Source: Phallusia fumigata
Lineage: Eukaryota; Chordata; Ascidiacea; Phlebobranchia; Ascidiidae
Reading direction: 5' to 3'
Length of the DNA: 22,159 nucleotides
Assembly: GCA_008931825.1 (NCBI GenBank)
Contig: QXVZ01014009.1
Coordinates: 1 to 22,159 of the forward strand
The notes beneath the pieces were generated by a model. That model was not told where the DNA came from, did not search any database, and was given only the letters and a program-made list of their open reading frames with translations. Position 1 is the stretch's first letter; every line of letters begins with the position of its first letter. Made by a program: the position numbers and the translations under genes. Shown piece by piece: positions 8,589-17,800 of this stretch.

Positions 8589-11500
8589 ATGGTGGAGAGG
8601 TACGTAATCAGTCAACATCTTGTCAGTTATGCTTGATGAGATGAAGTTACAAAAAGAAAACCATAGCATTTGGATAACTTTAGAACTAGTTGACAACTTA
8701 TTGTTGCTCTAATAAGTATTTATTAATATTTACAGCAAGAAACTTCCCCGGGTTCCAGAGTCTCTCCTTAAGAGGCGTAAGGAATACCAAGCTCTAAAAG
8801 CCAAGGAGGCCCAGGCTGCCATTCTTAACAAGAAGGTATGTGTTAATTACTAAAAGTTTGCATGACTATTTCGTTTACCTAAGCCCTAGATAAAAAGAGA
8901 AAGTTTTGACAAAGTTTGCGAAATCCCACACTAATAAACAAAACCTTTGATAAAAAAAACTTATGACTCAAAAAAACTTAGCATTTGTTGTTCTTTCGCA
9001 TTGAATTTCATTTTATGAAAGAGTTATGAAACAATCTGATTTGGTTTTGCATTTTTGCTGTAATTGCAGAAATACTGCAATTTATTCCACACAATATTAA
9101 TGTTGTACAAATGTGACATACACTGACTTACTTGTATTATATTTTTATTAAAAAGCGACAACAAGAAAAGAGAAAGTTGTTCTTCAAAAGGGCAGAACAA
9201 TACATTAAAGAGTACAGACTGAAGGAGCGTGATGGAATTCGACTTGCAAGGCAAGCAAGGAAGCACAAGAACTACTATGTTCCTGATGAACCAACACTTG
9301 CCTTTGTCATTCGAATCAGGGGGTGAGTGATTTGCTTTATTGTGAGGCAAACTCAAAAATTTTCTTAAACCTACTCCTTTATGGTTTTTAAGTCTGTTGT
9401 AGCAAAAAATCACAAAAATACTGTGTTGTGTTTAGTCTATAGTTTATTTTTAGCTCCTTATGCAATTTGGCAAACAAGGTTCCAAACACTGGTATACCGG
9501 ACAGTCTGGCTTCTTATATTGGCTTGGACAAGGTTAAGTATAAGCCTTGGCCTACATACAACCATTGCACTGAATTAAGGATAATTTCACAGCCACTGGC
9601 TTTTTGTGCCAAGTTGGCAAACTGTAAAGAAAGCAAAGAAACTGTGACCTAATGCTAAAAGACAAATTTTGAGCCCCAAGAACTTGAATGTTGTAATTTA
9701 TAATAACCTTTGTAAAAACAGTTTTGTCATGAAAGAGTGTGTTACATTTGATGTTTAAAGTCCAGACTAGTAACAACAACTGTAAAAGACCTGTTTTATT
9801 CCAAATTGTGGAGTGTAGTGTGAAATTTTGGGGAAATATTACAAAACTTAACACAACTTATCAACAAACATAGTTACGTATAGAGTAGAAGCTTAACTTG
9901 TCATGCATGGTTAAACATATCAGTAGATGCTGCTGGAATTCTGTAATTGTCAGTAAGATTAAGCACATGTTATTGTTGGTCCACTTTCGAGACACATTGT
10001 TTTTAATCTTTTGTTCAAGAAACAATTTGTTTAAATTTTCCTCAAATTTTGTGTGTTACATGGATACCTGTAATGTTTGACAACTAACCCACAGGCCCCA
10101 AAACTTGAAATACAAGGGTGTCCGCATTGAAAATCAAGCAAATGGCCCTGTGCTCTTTTGCACATCAACACTGCGTTTTGTCCAAAATGAACGTTAAATT
10201 CCGAAATTGCATGTAGCAAGTGTGTGGAAGTTTTCAATGCTGCTTTGTTTTGATTAAACATTTATGGCACAGTGTTTTAGGAGATTACGCACAGTAGATA
10301 ATTTTCGCTGACCTGAATTTCCTCAACCCAGCAAGCAGTGATACCCAGCACACCCCTGTTCAGCGCCTATGCATGCAACAACATGCAATGCACCAGTACA
10401 GTTTTTTTAATGACTGGAGAATTACCCCCAAACTGAAGTTATGATATAATTAATCACATAGTTTGGGAAATTCCCCGAGTTAAATTACCAGTTTTGTTTT
10501 ACAGTATTAACCAAGTCAGCCCAAAAGTGAAGAAGATTTTACAACTCCTTCGACTGAGGCAAATTCATAATGGGGTATTTGTGAAGCTAACCAAAGCTAC
10601 CCAGCAGATGCTTCGAATTGCTGAGCCATACCTTGCTTGGGGGTAAGCAGACTGGAGTGTACTCTACTAAAAATAAGTGTGATTTTGCAGTTTTGTCAAA
10701 ATGTTCAGTTTGTTTTTGGTAGTTATTTTACAAGCATGATCATAAAATTTCATCAAGTGAGCAAAAAAAAAACAGTAAATTAATAATTGTTCTTTTTATT
10801 GTTGTTATGTTATAAATTATGTTGGATCCTATTGTACAAAGTACATGGTAGAGTTGGGATTTTGTGACTAACTGATAAATCTGGAGATCAGAATTTTAGG
10901 GATTAGAAAAGTAATAGAAATAATAAATTGATTATATGTTATTTCTGCCTCGATAATTTAAAACCCTAAATTGTATGATTTCCAACATTGTGTTGGATTT
11001 ATTTTGAGTACATAAGCAAATTTAATCTAGATGTATGTTTGTTATTTTTTAGTTACCCGAATCTAAAAACTGTTCGTGAGCTTGTTTACAAACGTGGTCA
11101 TGGAAAAATCAACAAGAACCGTATTCCAATCACTGACAACAGTATCATCGAAGACAATTTGGGTATTAAATAGTAAACCTGTTTTTTACAGATGCCATTT
11201 ATTTTAGAATGGCAGGTCTATGTTTTATTTTGATTTTCTGCTCCACAACATACCAGTGTGCTTTTCATGATTAGTCAAAGAAGTTTTTTAAATTTTCACA
11301 CATAATGAATGGGAATCTGAGTTTGTAAATTTGACCCCACTTAACCCACAGACTCCCAAAATGTAAAATTACAAAAATAGCAAAATTTAATAAATTAAGT
11401 CACCCAGAAGTTTCAACTTTTAACAGCTGATACAACATAGAGTTTTTCTGATGTTTAGTTTACCCTTTTTACCCCCAGCGCAATCATTTTTGTTTCCAGG

Positions 11501-11907
11501 CACTTAAGGTCAGAAGCACTGATTTGTCTATTTAAAATGTAGATATGTTGGGTGTGCTCAAGTGTGTTGTTTAATGTAGTCTTCCTTTGTACATTTTCTT
11601 TTAAAATATGACATTCAGAGTCTAACTGACATTGCACTATTTAGGGTTCATTTTTCCTTCAAAGTATTTAGTTTAGAGCTGTATCTCTGACGTTTCAGGC
11701 AAAAGTGGAATCATCTGTGTTGAAGACCTTATTCATGAGATTTTTACTGTGGGTCCCAACTTTAAACAAGCCTCCAACTTCTTGTGGCCGTTCAAACTCT
11801 CATCGCCTCGTGGTGGTTTCCAAAAGGTCACCAACCATTTTGTTGAAGGTGGAGATTACGGGAATCGCGAAGACAAAATTAACAGCTTGGTTCGCAAAAT
11901 GAATTAA
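8589..11907 (+). CDS. RPL7: 60S ribosomal protein L7 (uL30), complete
   Basis: Exons: 8589-8599, 8736-8835, 9156-9322, 10505-10642, 11053-11162, 11699-11907; 244 codons plus TAA, compared with 248 in human. The start is the second, downstream-contiguous copy of a segment duplicated by assembly. The protein opens [19 protein letters not shown], and shows the family blocks [88 protein letters not shown] and [19 protein letters not shown]7 sits on the large subunit and contacts 5S/28S rRNA. The first coding exon has only 11 coding bases. Exon 3's acceptor (TTTTTATTAAAAAG) has a weak pyrimidine tract, but phase and homology fix it. Codon use is ordinary. Confidence 0.96.
9323..10504 (+). other. 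RPL7 intron 3, longest intron, with structured sequence
   Basis: This 1.18-kb intron has no recognised coding sequence. It contains two adjacent potential hairpins ending in an ACA trinucleotide (about 9482-9556) and an inverted pair CACAGGCC (10090-10097) with GGCCCTGTG (10144-10152). Introns of ribosomal protein genes often host snoRNAs, but no canonical C/D box pair or clear H box (ANANNA) was seen, so no snoRNA is called. Confidence 0.5.
11193..11214 (+). repeat. 7-bp perfect hairpin at start of RPL7 intron 5
   Basis: TGCCATT (11193-11199) and AATGGCA (11208-11214) are exactly complementary across an 8-nt loop, about 30 nt past the exon 5 donor. Short and possibly fortuitous. Confidence 0.3.
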
Positions 11908-11908
11908 A
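11903..11908 (+). promoter_or_regulatory. ATTAAA poly(A) signal overlapping the RPL7 stop codon
   Basis: The stop TAA (11905-11907) is embedded in ATTAAA, and a T-rich stretch (GTTTATGTTTCTTTG) follows about 20 nt on. Very short 3' UTRs are usual for ribosomal protein mRNAs, so this is a reasonable signal. The next AATAAA on this strand (12265-12270) lies inside the adjacent transposon. Confidence 0.45.
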
Positions 11909-11953
11909 TTGTTGTGACCAGCTACGTTTATGTTTCTTTGACAGTCATATAGC

Positions 11954-12331
11954 TAGGGTTGCCAACTCTGTTAAGCTACAATAATGGAAACAAAAACTTG
12001 AATAATATTTGATCACATATTGAAAACACATTTTCAATAATATTTCGATCTGATGATGACATAAAATACTAGAACTACTGGTACAGGTTTTCCCACATAT
12101 ATTTTTTTCACAACAAATTGCGGCTCAATTTTGTGAAGGGCCTCATCACTACCTTGTTGTGTAATATGCTAAATTTGTTTTTGTCCTTTGAGTCTCAATT
12201 CAGAAATTAAACTACCAGTCAAAACGATTTTGAAGTAAGGACAAATAGTGGCATTTTAAATCTTAATAAACGCAAGGACGAATAGAGCTAAAAAAGGATT
12301 GTCCTTTATCAAAGGACGGTTGGCAACCCTA
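11954..12331. mobile_element. 378-bp MITE with TAGGGTTGCCAAC inverted ends
   Basis: TAGGGTTGCCAAC at 11954-11966 is the exact reverse complement of GTTGGCAACCCTA at 12319-12331. TA at both outer edges may be a TA target duplication, pointing to a Tc1/mariner-like origin; no 8-bp duplication is visible. Subterminal repeats of GTCCTTT/AAGGAC recur near 12183, 12238, 12275, 12301 and 12312, and the last two form a perfect hairpin (GTCCTTT-ATC-AAAGGAC). There is no transposase frame, so it would depend on an element elsewhere. It starts 47 bp after the RPL7 stop. Confidence 0.75.
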
Positions 12332-12377
12332 CGCGGAGAACAAAGCTGGCGTGGCGCTATCAGACTAAGGTGTAGAC

Positions 12378-12823
12378 CAGGGATCTCAAATGTCTTCGAG
12401 GTACTACGCTTGCTGTTTTATCAGTGTATCACTGCGCTCAGGTTATTTGCACGGCGTTAAAATTTTTGGATACAGCTATCACGCTTCCTTAATATCGATA
12501 GACCAAAACAAGCTAATAAACAGAAATGTACCGAAGTGAAAGAGTCAGCTGTATAGCCATCTTTAAGGACCTATTTACAAGGGACAAGGGCACTTCAGTG
12601 ACGCAACAATCGCAATAGTTGGTTCTTATCAGCGAGGGCCAGGACACCTTGCAGGCTTGCACCTATTTCTAGCTATTTGTACTTTGGAATAAATGTATCA
12701 TGTTGACCCTCTAATCGGCCCAGAGTGAAATAAATCACTTGAACTTTCAAAATGCTTCGCGGGCCGCACAAACAGACTTGGAGGGCCGCATGTGGCCCGC
12801 GGGCCGCGAGTTTAAGACCTCTG
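12378..12823. mobile_element. 446-bp non-autonomous hAT element with 8-bp target-site duplication
   Basis: The ends CAGGGATCTCAAATG (left) and TTTAAGACCTCTG (right) are imperfect inverted repeats of the CAGGGGTCTCAAA class. They are flanked by identical 8-bp copies of GTGTAGAC at 12370-12377 and 12824-12831, the duplication length typical of hAT transposons. The right subterminal region is very GC-rich (GCGGGCCGCA, TGTGGCCCGCGGGCCGCG), as seen in many animal hAT elements of this type. No transposase frame is present. The right end and its target duplication are repeated after the N at 12874 because of the assembly overlap. Confidence 0.85.
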
Positions 12824-13035
12824 GTGTAGACGAAACAATTACATTTTCCCGAGGCCTCGTATGTTGAAACGTCNAATCGGCCCAGAGTGAAATAAATCAC
12901 TTGAACTTTCAAAATGCTTCGCGGGCCGCACAAACAGACTTGGAGGGCCGCATGTGGCCCGCGGGCCGCGAGTTTAAGACCTCTGGTGTAGACGAAACAA
13001 TTACATTTTCCCGAGGCCTCGTATGTTGAAACGTC
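12713..13035. other. Assembly overlap: 161-bp duplicate around N at 12874
   Basis: 12713-12873 and 12875-13035 appear identical base for base and abut the single N on both sides. The second copy repeats the right end of the hAT element and 42 bp beyond its target duplication. Read as an unmerged contig overlap. An open frame of 135 codons spanning the N on the minus strand is a product of this artefact. Confidence 0.9.
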
Positions 13036-14812
13036 TGCTGTCGAACAGTTTGGGCGAGCGCTCACCACATCGAAACCCAACTTGTGTCTATTTTAAGTTC
13101 CAATTTAATGAAAAAAATAAACGCTGACTTGGAAAAGAGCAGGCTCGCTTGGTACCACAAATACGATTAATACGAAAAGGTTAAAACTGGATTGCCGGTG
13201 CTAAGCGCACCTGTGGTACCCAGAGGTTTCACAATCATTCGTTCTTGGACTGGACGTTGCTTTTGTGTTTGATTTAGACGACAACCAGTAAGGTTTAGGA
13301 ATAGTAAAGGTTTGCACCTGAATAACTAGATGAAACGAATTTGTTTCACGAACATTGTCAATGCGACGGTTGAGGCTGATTCAATGACACCAGTCGATTA
13401 ATTCCTTTCAAGAGGTATATGACAAAACTTGCGTTGTCGTTGTATTCCGGTTGAACTGACCATTTTTTGGTACTCCCTTAATGATACCAAACGTCCCCAG
13501 AGGGCGCTGGTGCCAACGTTAAGAACTACTGCTATATAACGCAATTGTGTCACCTCATACATCCCAAGTTGACAGAGCGCAAGTATTTTTTCTCAATGCA
13601 AACCAGAACACACTGTCATCGAAGCGGCGAAAACTGTTGATTTACCAACAGAGATCTCTTGGAAAACATTCCCAGGCATGAAGTTCGACAACACTGCATT
13701 GGTCATCAAAATAATATTNGCAAACCAGAACACACTGTCATCGAAGCGGCGAAAACTGTTGATTTACCAACAGAGATCTCTTGGAAAACATTCCCAGGCA
13801 TGAAGTTCGACAACACTGCATTGGTCATCAAAATAATATTTAACAACACAGCATGCTCGTGCAAGTCAGTAGTGTTTTTCAAAGCGTGGAAGTTACAAAA
13901 GTACAACCACGCTTATTCGGAATCGTACAAAGGCAATATAAAAGTAAATGTATGTGGAAGGAATGCGCAACTTTACAACGCTAACACTTAACTCGAAGTA
14001 GTACGTCGACACCACAGTCTGTGGAACATAGAAAACAAGCCAACCATCGGAAGAAAGTAAAGCACCAATAGCAATAGATAACAGCACGACGTTGGACCTG
14101 ATAATTCAGTGTAATGGTTTAGCACTGAGCAAAAAGATAGTAATATAGACACAATGCATTTTACATTCAATGCGCTTTTGTTCTTATTGCAATCAACGGG
14201 ACGTAAATAAGATTAGACAAAAATAGGGCACGATTTATATAGCACGCAAAACCATGTAGTTTCTTTGTCACCATGCAAGCATTTTTACCAGTTGCGAAAG
14301 AAAAACCATTTTCGTAATGTTTAACCACAACGAAATCGTGTACCAACATTTTAACCGTACTTAAAAAGAGCATCAAGCAAGTAGCACCAGGCCTTAAAAT
14401 GTAGCAATTTTTGCCCTGGGGTAGAATGTTATCAAAACGCACTTGGTCGGACACTCAGCAAGGTTAACGAGCTATGTAATAAAGTTGATGCAACAACACA
14501 GGCCTACACAAGGCGTACATTTGTTTCTGATCGAACAGATTAAGTCTACTTACAGCGGTGAGCCTACAATTACATGCGGATTAAAATTAAGGCCGCAACC
14601 ATTGAAAACAGGCTGCCATGACGTAAATTAATACAACGGATTGGCACAAGCGGATATCTACAAAATACTGTTTCACTGCACTTGACCACTGCAGCAGAAT
14701 AATACAGGCGCGTAAATGTCAAGGCTTGAATCGCGACTACTATTGTGTACTGATGGAATGATTTTTACACACAAACGGATTGCAAAATAAACAAAAGTGC
14801 GAGAACTACATG
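13036..14812. other. Convergent intergenic region between RPL7 and the EPB41L4A-like gene
   Basis: No recognisable gene. An open frame in the plus direction (about 13721-13991, ending NAQLYNANT then TAA) has a protein-like look (PTEISWKTFPGMKFDNTALV) but no family I know, no clear start and no good acceptor. GGTACCACA at 13151-13159 is inverted as TGTGGTACC at 13212-13220. No canonical poly(A) signal for the minus-strand gene (TTTATT on plus) was found here, so that gene's 3' end cannot be placed. Confidence 0.55.
13598..13840. other. Assembly overlap: 121-bp duplicate around N at 13719
   Basis: 13598-13718 and 13720-13840 appear identical and meet at the single N. As at the other two N positions, the repeat begins or ends exactly at the N. 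The doubled peptide frame across the N is artefactual; only one copy should be kept. Confidence 0.9.
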
Positions 14813-17800
14813 TCAAATTTCACTGTACACTGGTTTAAAGTCGATATTCCTGTTGTGAGTGCTTGCCGGTGTTGTAGGCGTCCTGGTTTTATGATGATGT
14901 GAACGGTGATGTTTTCCACCAACCGACGAAACGGATCGAAAGTCCTCGACTTTGGACGTAAACATATTATTAGGATTGGCTCAACACAGAAAAGCACACA
15001 ACTGTAGGTGCGTTATTGTTTGCAATTAAAGTTACTTTTACAAACCTGTATCGCTTCTCTTAAGATACTGAATGTTGCTGGTAAAATGCAATTGCTTTGG
15101 AATGTAATAATGTAAAATAATAAAACCGTACGTGCCAAAAACATAAAACTGTGTACTACAAATATCAGTGATTTGTCTTGAGAGAATTAGCAGCGCTCCA
15201 GATTGCACTGGATCTTACCTGATAATGAGGTTCTCGTATCCCAGTCTTTGCCAGGTTTGGGTGGGGATTTATATCTGTTATGATGGTGACTGTGTCCATT
15301 GCTTTGCATCGAGCGTTGTTTTTCTTGTTGAACTGTGGTGGTAATTTGGAGAGGCGACACCATTCCATCATCCAAAGTCAGAGCACTAAAGCAACATTTT
15401 ACACCGGGAACTTATTTGAAATAAGGTACTACCAAATCACGGTAACAGACTTAAAGGTTTTTCAAACTGTTGATTTTGTTTCAGTAACAGCGACTAATCC
15501 TACAGCAGTGGAAAGTGTGTAACTAATTTTTTGTTTCACCGTGGTTCAAATTTACAAAATTCGCAGTAAAAATTAAAAAATGTTTTGTGATAAAAATAGG
15601 CTGTTGTCTGTTACAGGGCTGCAAATTAGCCTGTAAAATACCTTGCGTATAAGGCTTTATAGCGTTTACCAAAAAATACTCGCAACCCATTCAATAGGGC
15701 GCGTGAACAAACTTAACACACCTGAAGCCTGACACGGTGCTCGATCTTTTATTTGATCTGTGTCTGTGACGTCGGCTTGGATTCGGATTTCCTTCCGTTC
15801 TTTAAAAGAAACAAACACAAATATTGACTGATGCACCGGTAAGCACAAAAATGTATTTCTCTCACTTGATCTCAGTGTAAGAAATATCATTCATCATTGC
15901 AGCTGACGGCTCTGCTGGTTCAACAACATCTCGCCTAAAAAAAGTTTATAGAGCTACATTTTTAAAGTTATACTTATAACCATCATTGTGGAAAAGGGTT
16001 TAACTAATTACCTATACTTACACACAAACAATAAGGCAACCAAGGTAACGAATTTGTTTGATACGTCTAGTAATTGTTTGGTTTAACTTCCTTTTTATCT
16101 GCACGCGGTCACTTGGGTTTTTATCCATATTACTCAACATCAATAAATAGAACATATTGTTTCGACATCTCACTTGGTTTGAATAGTAACAGCTTGCATT
16201 GAAGTTTGACATGAATTTTTATTGAAGCCTGAGATAAAAGCTAACTTACCCAACATAATTTCTAAAATCATACGTATTTGCCTAAGATTTTGAACGCAAA
16301 TCAAAAGCATCAAAATGCCAAAAAAACGTAACATACGCTAACAGACAACACGGGTAAATTAAAACCTTGAGCAATTCTCCCAAAATTTTGCTAACGTACA
16401 TCGCACATCCCGAATGATCGGAGGTATTTTATCTTCAAGCTTGAATTTGCGAGAAACCGCCGCTACGTGCTTGGCCCCTAGAATGGCGAAACGACTCGCC
16501 TATGAGTCGCCTTCAAACATCCACCGATAAAATTCCTGCGTACAACAACCGGAGCTTTGATAATTACCTGATGTGTTGCCACAATTGTTGCCTGGCCGCT
16601 TCGTCCTCCCGAGATAATCTGCACGAAGAATAGACCATTGAGAACAAAACTTCTTGCTTGTTGTGGATAAACCAGCTTTGGGCCCAAGTGGTTTTAAAAC
16701 ACTATTCTTTTTACGATAATCTTTATTTTGAGAGTTGAAATAGGTCAAATAGTGGAAGTCTGAAATAGATTTTTAAACACGTGCTTCTAACATTTACAGA
16801 CATACCGACCCCGATGTAAATGTATTTACAGGAATTTTAGCATGTATGCAGCGATTTACCTGCACGGTTTGACTGCTGAAAGCGGGTTATCTAAAGAACC
16901 TTGCGCAAGATATATTTAAAAATTGATGTAAACGTGCGGAAACCATTTAAAGAAAGATAGTGCTGAGCGAAACAAACCTTCTCTGTCTTCGCTGCGAGCG
17001 ACTTTCAGATTGTGGGGATGAAATGGAATTTTGACGGCGCTTAGATTTCTCGATATCCAATCGCACTCTGTTGCCCATTTCCGTGTCTGTGTGGTAATTG
17101 CGGCGCCTGTTGGGGATCAAGAGAGGAATGTGATGACGTATGAACACTTTGCCGACCTTGTACAATAATTAGGGTAGATTACAGGATTACGTCAGAAACG
17201 TGAGGGGACATTCTTAGGTAATTATTTTCGTGTTTTACATACAAACACAGGCTCTCTAGGCTTTTAAAACCGTACGTTTAGATTGATAATTAAATTGCTG
17301 TAAAAAGTGCGTTCGGCATGAAATTGGCACAAAGTTTGAGCCGAAGATCATAAAATTTAACACTCAGGAATCCTTCCTGCACAACGAGGTATAGGTGAGT
17401 TGTAAATTCCTGTGATCCCACACCGACAGTGAATGACGTCATTGCGTTTGTTCGGTGCGGTTACAAGACGTAAAGTTTATGGCGGCAACGTGATGATAAA
17501 ACACCAACTCTGACAAGGCACAACTTCGTGGAAGCAGGTAATTACGACCTACACACATAATTATGGCACCATTTTCACCTTACAGATTTGCAGCTAAAAA
17601 CAAGGCTGCTACCACCTATAGTGAACAAGATCCTTGAAAAATTACAATCCATGACTTTTTTGTATATCTTCACACTAGTTTGTTTTCGCGGTTTCTCACA
17701 ACATGTTGTTGTGTTTGTTAGGAAGTCATAAACCTAGTTTTGATGTTTTTATGATCCCCGCAATTTTTCACCACGTTAATTTTCTGGGTTTATTGACTGA

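Noticed and set aside
8600-8735. C/D snoRNA in RPL7 intron 1 (TTGATGAGATGA)
   Set aside because: There is a C-box-like TGATGA but no CTGA D box and no terminal stem.
11053-11173. RPL7 ending at the TAG just after exon 5 (LGIK stop)
   Set aside because: A GT donor at 11163 and an acceptor at 11697-11698 continue the frame into the conserved uL30 C-terminus.
12673-13080. 135-codon frame on the minus strand with an internal repeat
   Set aside because: It spans the N at 12874 and its repeat is the assembly overlap; the frame covers the hAT end.
14167-14454. 95-codon minus-strand frame
   Set aside because: No family resemblance and no link in phase to the FERM gene, whose stop is already at 14813.
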